DNA of 23,386 nucleotides from JBJHCA01 sp050485785 (GTDB lineage Bacteria > Bacteroidota > Bacteroidia > Chitinophagales > Saprospiraceae), in NCBI GenBank assembly GCA_050485785.1, contig JBJHCA010000052.1, positions 1 to 23,386 on the forward strand, written 5' to 3'. This document shows, in pieces, positions 1 through 5,491 of this stretch. Position numbers and translations under genes: made by a program. The notes beneath the pieces were generated by a model. The model had not been told where the DNA came from. It searched no databases and saw only the letters and a list, made by a program, of their open reading frames with translations. Positions within the stretch are counted from its first letter, which is position 1. Each line of letters begins with the position of its first letter.

Positions 1-683
1 ACCCATCGGACAGGACAGAGTTACAAGCTAAATTGCAGGAATCAGTATTTGTGCTGGAAGCTTTACAGGAAAAACGCGAAGAATTGCGGTATACGCTGAA
101 GCAGGATGATGAAAAGCACATCCAAAAAGCAGAACTCATACGGGGTTATGAAAATGCCCTTCAGGATGCCGACGACAAAGCCCGTCTCAATGAACTGATT
201 GGCAGTGCAGACGGAAAAAAGTTCAGACAAATAGCCCAGCAATTTACCCTGGATGCACTGCTCGGTTACGCCAATGAACACCTGAAAACACTTTCGCCGA
301 GATATCAACTTCACAGAAATCCGGGAACATTGGGACTTCAGATCAGCGACCTCGATATGGGGCATGAGATCCGCTCAGTGTATTCGCTGTCGGGGGGAGA
401 GTCATTTCTGGTTTCGCTGGCCCTTGCATTGGCTCTGTCATCGCTGGCATCCAATCGCATCAGGGTCGAGTCACTGTTTATTGACGAAGGCTTTGGTTCA
501 CTGGATGCCCATACGCTGAGCTTGGCCATGGATGCCCTGGAGCGATTACCCGAACAAGGCAGAAAAGTGGGCGTCATATCACACGTACAGGAAATGACGG
601 AACGTATTCCGGTTCAGATCAACGTCAAGCTTTTAAGCACCGGCCGCAGCAAAGTGGAAGTGATCAACCGATGGATGATTTAG
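1..683 (+). CDS. sbcC: Exonuclease subunit SbcC, C-terminal part (5' end outside window)
   Basis: This is the C-terminal end of an SMC-like ATPase. With SbcD (Mre11-type nuclease) SbcC processes DNA hairpins and double-strand ends. The reading frame is open from base 3, so the gene begins before the window and the first in-frame TTG at 33 is not its start. What is seen: the end of a charged coiled coil (bases about 50-220), then the C-terminal ATPase lobe with ABC signature LSGGESF (from about base 387), Walker B plus D-loop LFIDEGFGSLD (about 474-506), and a VISHV switch histidine (about 570). This order and the FGSLD D-loop are typical of SbcC/Rad50 rather than RecF or RecN. sbcD would be expected just upstream, outside the window. 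It ends 24 bases before the convergent SRPBCC gene, with no clear terminator between them. Confidence 0.9.
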   Translation, partial: PSDRTELQAKLQESVFVLEALQEKREELRYTLKQDDEKHIQKAELIRGYENALQDADDKARLNELIGSADGKKFRQIAQQFTLDALLGYANEHLKTLSPRYQLHRNPGTLGLQISDLDMGHEIRSVYSLSGGESFLVSLALALALSSLASNRIRVESLFIDEGFGSLDAHTLSLAMDALERLPEQGRKVGVISHVQEMTERIPVQINVKLLSTGRSKVEVINRWMI

Positions 684-707
684 TGTTATTCCCTTCAAGT
701 CAGACCT

Positions 708-1148
708 TTACTTCCCTGCATTCCAGTGATCCCGCATCAAATCAAATCCCATTTGCCAGCCCTGCTCACTGGGTGATACCTCGCCTTCGGGCAAGTCTTG
801 CAGCTCGCTTTGAATGCCCTCCCCTTCCTGGATAAAAGTCATCCGGCTGCCGCCACGTCCGTTGGGGACTATTTCAATAGTTATAATGTCAAACACCGGG
901 GAAAAATCGGGCATACCGCATGTGTACTTCAGCTTGCTGAATGGTTCAACCTGCAGATACTCACCGGTCATCACCAATGTGGTTTCTCCCTCCTGTCTGG
1001 TAATGGTGTACTTTCCTCCCACCCTGAGGTCGATATCAAACTCCGTATCTTCAGTCCACCAGATCCGCATATCTTCCGGAAGTGTGAAAACAGCAAACAC
1101 CTTTACGGGAGCCGCATCAAACTCCCGCTCTATCTTTAAATGATTCAT
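708..1148 (-). CDS. SRPBCC / AHSA1-family protein
   Basis: A 146-residue single-domain protein of the START-like SRPBCC fold, Activator-of-Hsp90-ATPase-1 (AHSA1) subgroup. What is seen: the N-terminal strand with IEREFDAAPVKVFAVFT, the WWTED segment, the DLRVGGKYT motif, and a C-terminal GWQMGFDLMRDHW helix that closes the ligand cavity in this fold. The length matches the family. No ligand or partner can be named: bacterial members are hydrophobic-ligand binding proteins mostly of unknown role. It is the last gene of a minus-strand group after the VOC protein, 55 bases downstream of it, with a perfect hairpin in between that may partly separate the two. VOC and AHSA1 genes are often neighbours in bacterial genomes, so co-transcription is plausible. 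Confidence 0.85.
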   Translation of the reverse strand: MNHLKIEREFDAAPVKVFAVFTLPEDMRIWWTEDTEFDIDLRVGGKYTITRQEGETTLVMTGEYLQVEPFSKLKYTCGMPDFSPVFDIITIEIVPNGRGGSRMTFIQEGEGIQSELQDLPEGEVSPSEQGWQMGFDLMRDHWNAGK

Positions 1149-1171
1149 AAAGTTATGGATTTTAACGGGTT

Positions 1172-1194
1172 GTAGCCGGCATCAAACCGGCTAT
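1172..1194 (-). terminator. Hairpin between the VOC and SRPBCC genes
   Basis: A perfect 7-bp inverted repeat, TAGCCGG and CCGGCTA, encloses a 7-base loop (1180-1186) and begins about 10 bases after the VOC stop codon in the direction of transcription. No U-run follows, so it is either a weak terminator, a 3'-end stabiliser or an attenuator ahead of the SRPBCC gene. Confidence 0.35.
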
Positions 1195-1203
1195 GCTATT
1201 AAA

Positions 1204-1743
1204 CTATTGCCAATTCAACTGCCACGAAACGCCAAACCGGTCAATGACCCAGGCAAACTGGCGGCTAAAGCCATAGTTGTTGAGCGGCATGGCTGCCTGA
1301 CCGCCTTCCGACAGCCTTTCGTATAGCTTTTCAATTTCCTCCTGACCGGAACACTCCACATAGATGGATACAGCAGGCGAAAAGTCCCAGTTGTGAACAG
1401 GCGGGCTGTCGCTGCACATGTAAAGGCTGCCGTTCAGTTCAAAGGTTGCCTGCATAATGGATCCTTCTTTTCCGGGTCCTTCAGGGCCCCACCGGTGTAC
1501 ATTGATAATGCGGGCATTGTCAAACAGACTCACGTAGAACTCCATGGCCTGTTCGGCATCATTTTTCTGAAACGTGAGGGAAGTCATCATTCTGGTAGTC
1601 ATAGCAGTTTTGTTTTCAGATTGTGCAATGTGAAGGTAGTTTCCTTCATTCATGCTGCTGTACTCAGCAGGTTGACCATATGCCACTATGGCCATGCAAA
1701 GCGCGAAGCTTAAAACTTTAATGCGTTTCATCATGAGTTTCAT
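1204..1743 (-). CDS. Exported VOC-domain (PhnB / 3-demethylubiquinone methyltransferase-like) protein
   Basis: A 179-residue protein with two parts. Residues 1-23 form a convincing signal peptide: basic MKLMMKRIK, hydrophobic core LSFALCMAIV, and an AYG/Q cleavage site. Residues about 50-179 form a vicinal-oxygen-chelate domain of the PhnB type (PF06983-like): the TFQKNDAEQAMEFYVSLFDNA opening, the GSIMQATFELNG strand, and the closing RFGVSWQLNW signature. Such proteins are normally cytoplasmic and start near residue 48-52 (MTTRMM), so the exported leader is unusual. A start at M48 or M52 cannot be excluded, but the upstream codons read as an intact signal peptide. The start overlaps the end of the DUF4199 gene by 26 bases, which implies translational coupling. 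Substrate unknown; the methyltransferase name of this family is historical and gives no evidence of that activity. Confidence 0.8.
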   Translation of the reverse strand: MKLMMKRIKVLSFALCMAIVAYGQPAEYSSMNEGNYLHIAQSENKTAMTTRMMTSLTFQKNDAEQAMEFYVSLFDNARIINVHRWGPEGPGKEGSIMQATFELNGSLYMCSDSPPVHNWDFSPAVSIYVECSGQEEIEKLYERLSEGGQAAMPLNNYGFSRQFAWVIDRFGVSWQLNWQ

Positions 1744-2242
1744 TTTTTTTCTTTTTTAATACAAAGGCACTGATCAATGTGACTATCAGTCCCATGGGTA
1801 ATACTTCAAGTGCAGTCATCAGGGCCAGGCCGGGCGGAGTGCCCGCCAGAGTCCTGATCTTTTCGAGGTATTCAGTTTGAGCGGCAATGTCCTCAGGTGC
1901 TGTTTTGCGAAGAACAAAATCCTCATATATATCCAGAAAGTCCGGAACAAACAGATAGTAATAAAACATCCATATACCCACATAGGCCGCCGTGGCTGTC
2001 AATGACATCAATGTGCCTGCTTTCAATGCATGGCCCACAGAAATATAGCCATCGAGTTTTTTGTTCCTGTAATCCCTGATGCCGAAAAAAATCAATGAAA
2101 ACACAACGAGCATCAGGGCAATGCCCAGCACATCATAGGTTTTAATATCAGGGTTGGAATACATTACATTCACCATAATGATCATAATGCCTATCCAGAT
2201 GATGCCCGGTATCAGGCCAAAAACTAACACATGCTTTTTCAT
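1718..2242 (-). CDS. DUF4199 family membrane protein
   Basis: A 174-residue integral membrane protein matching DUF4199, a family of unknown function common in Bacteroidota. What is seen: four hydrophobic segments at about residues 5-28, 40-55, 72-97 and 140-163, a basic loop FFGIRDYRNKKLDG after the second, an acidic soluble stretch between helices three and four, and a Lys/His-rich tail. The layout (helix pair, IRDYR-like motif, YISVGHALKAG) is what I recall for the family. It starts 128 bases after the LuxR-type regulator and has its own candidate promoter. The VOC gene starts inside its last codons, so the two are probably translated together. Function unknown. Confidence 0.8.
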   Translation of the reverse strand: MKKHVLVFGLIPGIIWIGIMIIMVNVMYSNPDIKTYDVLGIALMLVVFSLIFFGIRDYRNKKLDGYISVGHALKAGTLMSLTATAAYVGIWMFYYYLFVPDFLDIYEDFVLRKTAPEDIAAQTEYLEKIRTLAGTPPGLALMTALEVLPMGLIVTLISAFVLKKKKNETHDETH

Positions 2243-2278
2243 GGAGTGTAAAGGGGTTTGTGGTCAAAAAATCCGGGG

Positions 2279-2286
2279 CAAATCTA
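2279..2286 (-). promoter_or_regulatory. Candidate -7 promoter element for the DUF4199-VOC-SRPBCC group
   Basis: The minus strand reads TAGATTTG, a full match to the Bacteroidota -7 consensus TAnnTTTG, about 36 bases before the DUF4199 ATG. No good TTTG is present at the -33 position, so the call rests on the -7 box and its location. Confidence 0.45.
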
Positions 2287-2370
2287 AATGCAGCCCGTGT
2301 TTATCTCATCATACTTTAGTACCAATGTGCCTCATACGCGGAAAAATCATGCTTAAGTGCCGCCGAATAT

Positions 2371-2835
2371 CTAGATCAATTTCAGCGCTTTGGCCTTAGT
2401 TACTGCATGCGTACGGCTTTTGACCTCAAGTTTTTCAAGTAAGCGGGATACGTGAGTTTTTACTGTACTTACGGATATGTACAATTCTTGGGCAATCTCG
2501 GCATTCCGATGCCCTTTGGCCAAAAGTTGCAAAACTTCATACTCCCGGCTACTCAGATTCAACCTTTTCAGTTCAGCTTCATTGATGTTACCATCTTCCT
2601 CCGTACTGATCATCACCTCTTTTTCTACAATCACCTTTTCAACGCCGGGTTTAATGAGCCGGGTGGCTATCCAGATACCAAGCACCATAAAAAGCAGAGC
2701 AATCAACCCAATGTAAACATCCAGCGCAGCATCTACCACCAACAGGTTCCATTGCAGCCACTTGAGCAAAAAAACCAATACGGCCAGTGCCAGGCCATAC
2801 AAAAAGATATACCTTAAATCCCTCAATATTTTCAC
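2371..2835 (-). CDS. Membrane-anchored LuxR-type transcriptional regulator without receiver domain
   Basis: A 154-residue protein with two predicted membrane helices (about residues 9-28 and 40-60), a short charged linker, and a GerE/LuxR DNA-binding domain at about residues 92-154. The domain shows LSSREYEVLQLLAKG, NAEIAQELYIS and the recognition helix STVKTHVSRLLEKL, all classic positions of this fold. There is no receiver or ligand-binding domain, so any input must come through the membrane segment or a partner. The start is GTG; a stop codon lies two codons upstream in frame. It stands just before a DUF4199 membrane protein on the same strand. I infer that the two may act together or that the regulator controls the following genes; the sequence does not prove it. 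Confidence 0.85.
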   Translation of the reverse strand: MKILRDLRYIFLYGLALAVLVFLLKWLQWNLLVVDAALDVYIGLIALLFMVLGIWIATRLIKPGVEKVIVEKEVMISTEEDGNINEAELKRLNLSSREYEVLQLLAKGHRNAEIAQELYISVSTVKTHVSRLLEKLEVKSRTHAVTKAKALKLI

Positions 2836-2937
2836 AGGCTATGGTTACAGACTGACATGTTCTTCTCAGCTTCCGCCTATCTCCGGATAAACCGTAGCTA
2901 TCATCTACTGCACTGCTGATGGCAATGCCACGACCGG

Positions 2938-2968
2938 CAAATATGAATAAAAACCTGCATAACTCAAA
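2938..2968 (-). promoter_or_regulatory. Candidate promoter for the LuxR-type regulator
   Basis: On the minus strand TTTG (2968-2965) is followed after 19 bases by CATATTTG (2945-2938), one mismatch from TAnnTTTG at the expected Bacteroidota spacing. It would leave a leader of about 95 bases before the GTG start, long compared with the other promoters in this window. Confidence 0.35.
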
Positions 2969-3027
2969 ACTTCAGGCTCTGCTGCCATCGCCTTGAAACA
3001 ACGCTGTCGGCTCCATTCCGTTAACCG

Positions 3028-3609
3028 CTATCGCCCGGCGATTCGACGGCGAAGCATACTCAAAAACTCGGGCGTCATCCCCATGTAGGACGCAATGTAC
3101 TTTTGCGGAACACGGAGCTCCAGATCGGGATACAGAGCTTTGAAAGAGTCGTATTTTTCCTCTCCGGTCATGCTGATGTTTCTGATAATGCGCTGCTGAT
3201 GGGTTACCAGTGACTTTTGAAACAGAATGCGAAAGTACTTTTCCAGGGCAGGCACGGCCTCAAACAACTCCTCCAGGGTTTCACGGTCAAAAATATACAC
3301 CTCCGAGGGCTCCATGGCTTTGATGGAATACATGGCAGGGCTATGGTGATAAAAACTGTTCAGGTCTCCTGTCCACCAGGTGGGCATGCCAAACTGCATC
3401 ACGTGATCTGCCTGCTTGTTGTCGGTATAATACGTCATCAGGCAACCTGAACGAACAAAAATAAACGGGCAGTCGTTTTCGCCCTGTCGGATCAGGAACT
3501 CATTGCGTTTCAGCGGCCTGGTGCATATTCGGCTTTCAATCATCTCAATTTCTTCCTCACTCAGCACTACATGCCGGGTAAAATGGCTGATCATGTCGGG
3601 GTGCTTCAT
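3028..3609 (-). CDS. Crp/Fnr-family transcriptional regulator
   Basis: A 193-residue regulator of the short Crp/Fnr type found widely in Bacteroidota. Residues about 15-125 form a cyclic-nucleotide-binding-like beta barrel (NEFLIRQGENDCPFIFVRSGC, then the YSIKAMEPSEVYIFDRETLEEL strand-helix). A long dimer helix follows, then a compact C-terminal helix-turn-helix with VPQKYIASYMGMTPEFLSMLRRRI, which fits the family's usual pattern. The classic cAMP-binding signature of E. coli Crp (RPSARSAEV type) is not recognisable and there is no Fnr cysteine cluster, so the effector is unknown. It appears to stand alone, with gaps of about 190 bases downstream and 384 bases upstream, and I see no consensus -7 box right before it. 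Confidence 0.88.
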   Translation of the reverse strand: MKHPDMISHFTRHVVLSEEEIEMIESRICTRPLKRNEFLIRQGENDCPFIFVRSGCLMTYYTDNKQADHVMQFGMPTWWTGDLNSFYHHSPAMYSIKAMEPSEVYIFDRETLEELFEAVPALEKYFRILFQKSLVTHQQRIIRNISMTGEEKYDSFKALYPDLELRVPQKYIASYMGMTPEFLSMLRRRIAGR

Positions 3610-3729
3610 GCTGTCGTCCTAAGTTGGCTCAGGCATTCAACGCTCCAATACCCGCCCCTGTTTCCGCCCTCTTGTCCATTTTTTGGGTAGTTGCTCACCA
3701 GCACTCAACTTTAAGGGATAGCAGATTTT

Positions 3730-3761
3730 AGCACCTGTCGACGTGCTCTTTTCTTTTTTTT
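3730..3761 (+). terminator. Terminator-like hairpin plus T-tract with no gene upstream on this strand
   Basis: AGCAC (3730-3734) pairs with GTGCT (3743-3747) over an 8-base loop, followed by CTTTTC and a run of eight T (3754-3761). This looks like an intrinsic terminator read on the plus strand, but the stem is only 5 bp and no plus-strand gene precedes it, so it may be chance or mark a small or antisense transcript. Confidence 0.25.
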
Positions 3762-3776
3762 GATATCTCTTTGTGG

Positions 3777-3793
3777 TTTCCGCTCCGCGGAAA
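3777..3793. repeat. Perfect short inverted repeat
   Basis: TTTCCGC, a 3-base loop TCC, then GCGGAAA: a perfect 7-bp stem in the gene-less stretch upstream of the Crp/Fnr-type gene. It could be a hairpin in RNA or a binding site; nothing in the sequence decides between these. Confidence 0.3.
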
Positions 3794-3941
3794 ATTATAG
3801 GCTTCCCATGCATGTTACACGATTTAGCGTAAACCTTGCTGTCAACTTGTCCTATATCCAACATCCGCTTGTTTCCGCAATCATACCGGTTCACACTTCA
3901 GCCGGTCTGCAATCCTGTATTGACAATGCGTTTCAATCCTG

Positions 3942-3974
3942 TTTTAACTAAAACCGCAGCATTGTCTACCTTTG
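3942..3974 (+). promoter_or_regulatory. Candidate promoter of the RluA-family gene
   Basis: TACCTTTG (3967-3974) matches the Bacteroidota -7 consensus TAnnTTTG fully. A TTTT (3942-3945, consensus TTTG) lies 21 bases upstream. The predicted transcript would start near 3978, about 16 bases before the ATG. Confidence 0.5.
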
Positions 3975-3993
3975 CAGGCTAAACCTGGAATGC

Positions 3994-4710
3994 ATGAAAT
4001 CCCCCCAAATATTATCCACATCTGAAAGCTGGGTAGCCGTGGACAAACCAGCCGGCATCAGGTCTATTCCCGACCGGTTCCAGACCGGCCTGCCCAATAT
4101 TGCAGGAATGCTGGGCAGTCATTTTGAGGAGATTTATACCGTTCACCGGCTCGACCGTGACACTTCCGGGGTGATGGTGTTTGCCACTTCAGCCGCAACC
4201 CACAAAATGTTATCCCAACAATTTGAAGAGAGAAAAGTATCCAAGCACTATCTGGTGCTGGTCAGCGGTAGGGTTTCCCCCGCCGAAGGCAGAATTGAAA
4301 TGCCTTTAGCCCACCATACGGCCCGGCCCAACATGATGGTGGTTCACAAACGCGGAAAGGAAGCCATCACCACTTACACTGTGCTCGAGCAGTTTCGTTC
4401 GTGTGCGCTGCTAAGCGTTCAAATCCACACCGGCCGAACGCACCAGATCAGGGTACACATGCAATACGCCGGCCACCCTTTGCTAATTGACCCCGTGTAC
4501 GGTGGTCGGGAAGCCTTTTACCTGTCGTCGGTCAAAAAGAAATACCGGTTATCCGGAGAAGAAAAACCACTGATGGCTCGTCAAACCCTGCATGCCGCTT
4601 CTCTCTCATTCAACTGTCCCGACACGGGCTCGGAAGTTTCCGTGGAAGCCCCGCTACCCAAAGATTTTCAGGCAGTGCTCAATCAACTTAGAAAATGGGA
4701 TATGCCCTGA
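3994..4710 (+). CDS. RluA-family pseudouridine synthase
   Basis: A 238-residue cytoplasmic enzyme that isomerises uridine to pseudouridine in ribosomal or transfer RNA. The key motif HRLDRDTSG is at residues 51-59, with Asp54 as the catalytic aspartate by family analogy. Other conserved stretches are WVAVDKPAG near the N-terminus, KHYLVLVSG, and the C-terminal HTGRTHQIRVHMQYAGHPLL block. There is no N-terminal S4 domain, so it belongs with the short RluA/TruC-like members rather than RluC/RluD. The sequence alone does not show which RNA position is modified, so no gene symbol is given. It stands as a single gene behind its own promoter and ends only 14 bases from the convergent thiE-like gene. 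Confidence 0.93.
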   Translation: MKSPQILSTSESWVAVDKPAGIRSIPDRFQTGLPNIAGMLGSHFEEIYTVHRLDRDTSGVMVFATSAATHKMLSQQFEERKVSKHYLVLVSGRVSPAEGRIEMPLAHHTARPNMMVVHKRGKEAITTYTVLEQFRSCALLSVQIHTGRTHQIRVHMQYAGHPLLIDPVYGGREAFYLSSVKKKYRLSGEEKPLMARQTLHAASLSFNCPDTGSEVSVEAPLPKDFQAVLNQLRKWDMP

Positions 4711-4724
4711 GAGAAAAGCTCCAC

Positions 4725-5396
4725 TTACCGATGTTCCTGCTCTGATGCATCTTTCAATGCTTCCGCACTTCGGCTGAGCTGTGTGCATATCTGTTCCACA
4801 TAATTCAGGGTGTTCAGATACCCCGTCGACTCCAGGGCTTCCCAAATAGCTGTGTACAGCAACATACCGTCAAATCCCCAGGTAATGGTCTGTTCCATAT
4901 TGTGAAGATCAACACCGCCGGCTGCAATACAGCGAGCCGTTGCCGGCTTGATGTCCATAAAACGCTGATGGGGGCAGTCAAACCAGGGCCAGTTGATACT
5001 GCATCGATGATGAGACTGTGTAAACACCGGCCCCAGAAATATACGGCTGTAGCGGGCATCGATCATGCTGAGATCTTCAGGATGAAGGGCAAAAATCGAT
5101 TTGGGCAGCCTTGAACGCAGACTGTCTTTGGTGGCCGGGTTATCGGGAGAATAATGCACCCCGGCCAGGCTGTACTTCTCGGCCAGCAGCAATTTCCCGT
5201 GAAGGATCACGCGGTTTCGGTACTTTTCAGGAATGGCATGGATGAGCTTCTCCAGGGGCTTTTCCTCGAGATGCGGCTTCCTCAGATGAATGAAGTCTAC
5301 CCCCAGATCAAGGAAATCCACCATCATAGAAGGTTCACCCTCAACCCTTACCGGGTGGGTCATCAGATGGATCTCAAAAGTTTTAGCTTTTCCCAC
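4725..5396 (-). CDS. thiE: Thiamine phosphate synthase-like protein (ThiE/TenI fold)
   Basis: A 223-residue TIM-barrel protein of the ThiE/TenI family, which joins the thiazole and pyrimidine halves of thiamine (ThiE) or acts as an aminotransferase-like helper (TenI). What is seen: an IHLMTHP first strand, FIHLRKP (residues 35-41, matching the QLR-K strand of ThiE), GVHYSPDN (79-86), GPVF (122-125) and AGGV (159-162) for phosphate binding. The Asn-Asp pair that binds Mg-pyrophosphate in B. subtilis ThiE is replaced by VILHGK, and the Thr-Lys after GPVF is missing. I recall such changes in the shorter Bacteroidota branch, so catalytic activity is uncertain. The start is GTG, the first possible start after an in-frame stop, and it lies inside a hairpin. 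thiL is also in this window, but far away. Confidence 0.75.
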   Translation of the reverse strand: MGKAKTFEIHLMTHPVRVEGEPSMMVDFLDLGVDFIHLRKPHLEEKPLEKLIHAIPEKYRNRVILHGKLLLAEKYSLAGVHYSPDNPATKDSLRSRLPKSIFALHPEDLSMIDARYSRIFLGPVFTQSHHRCSINWPWFDCPHQRFMDIKPATARCIAAGGVDLHNMEQTITWGFDGMLLYTAIWEALESTGYLNTLNYVEQICTQLSRSAEALKDASEQEHR

Positions 5397-5411
5397 AGGC
5401 TTCGCTTGTGG
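5393..5411 (-). promoter_or_regulatory. Hairpin containing the thiE-like GTG start codon
   Basis: CCACA and TGTGG arms with inner GGC/GCT pairing give an 8-bp stem (one G-U pair) and a 3-base loop. The GTG start codon (5396-5394) is inside the stem, so the structure could mask translation initiation. No TPP riboswitch signature was seen upstream. Confidence 0.3.
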
Positions 5412-5467
5412 ACGTCAATATACTAAAGTTGCTGAAACCTGAACCTACACCGGTTGAAATTTTTTCA

Positions 5468-5485
5468 GATTATGACCAAATAATC
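5468..5485 (-). terminator. Possible weak terminator after the ABC-F gene
   Basis: GATTAT and ATAATC form a perfect 6-bp stem around a 6-base loop, 7 bases after the ABC-F stop codon. A second nested inverted repeat (CTGAAA 5432-5437 with TTTCAG 5463-5468, enclosing AACC/GGTT) lies next to it. The stem is AT-rich and no U-run follows, so termination would be inefficient at best. Confidence 0.22.
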
Positions 5486-5491
5486 AGGGAA

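Larger units (their letters stand above)
3610..3993. other. 384-base stretch without a supported gene
   Basis: This lies between the start of the Crp/Fnr gene (-) and the start of the RluA gene (+). The only open frames are short (85 codons minus, 63 codons plus), have no recognisable domain or start context, and overlap each other. What it does hold: a small hairpin followed by a T-rich tract (3730-3761), a perfect 7-bp hairpin with a 3-base loop (3777-3793), and the RluA promoter (3942-3974). No tRNA-like or riboswitch-like fold was recognised. Confidence 0.6.

Noticed and set aside
3637..3894. An 85-codon open frame (-) in the gene-less stretch
   Set aside because: No recognisable domain, odd composition, no promoter box or start context, and it overlaps another open frame of similar quality.
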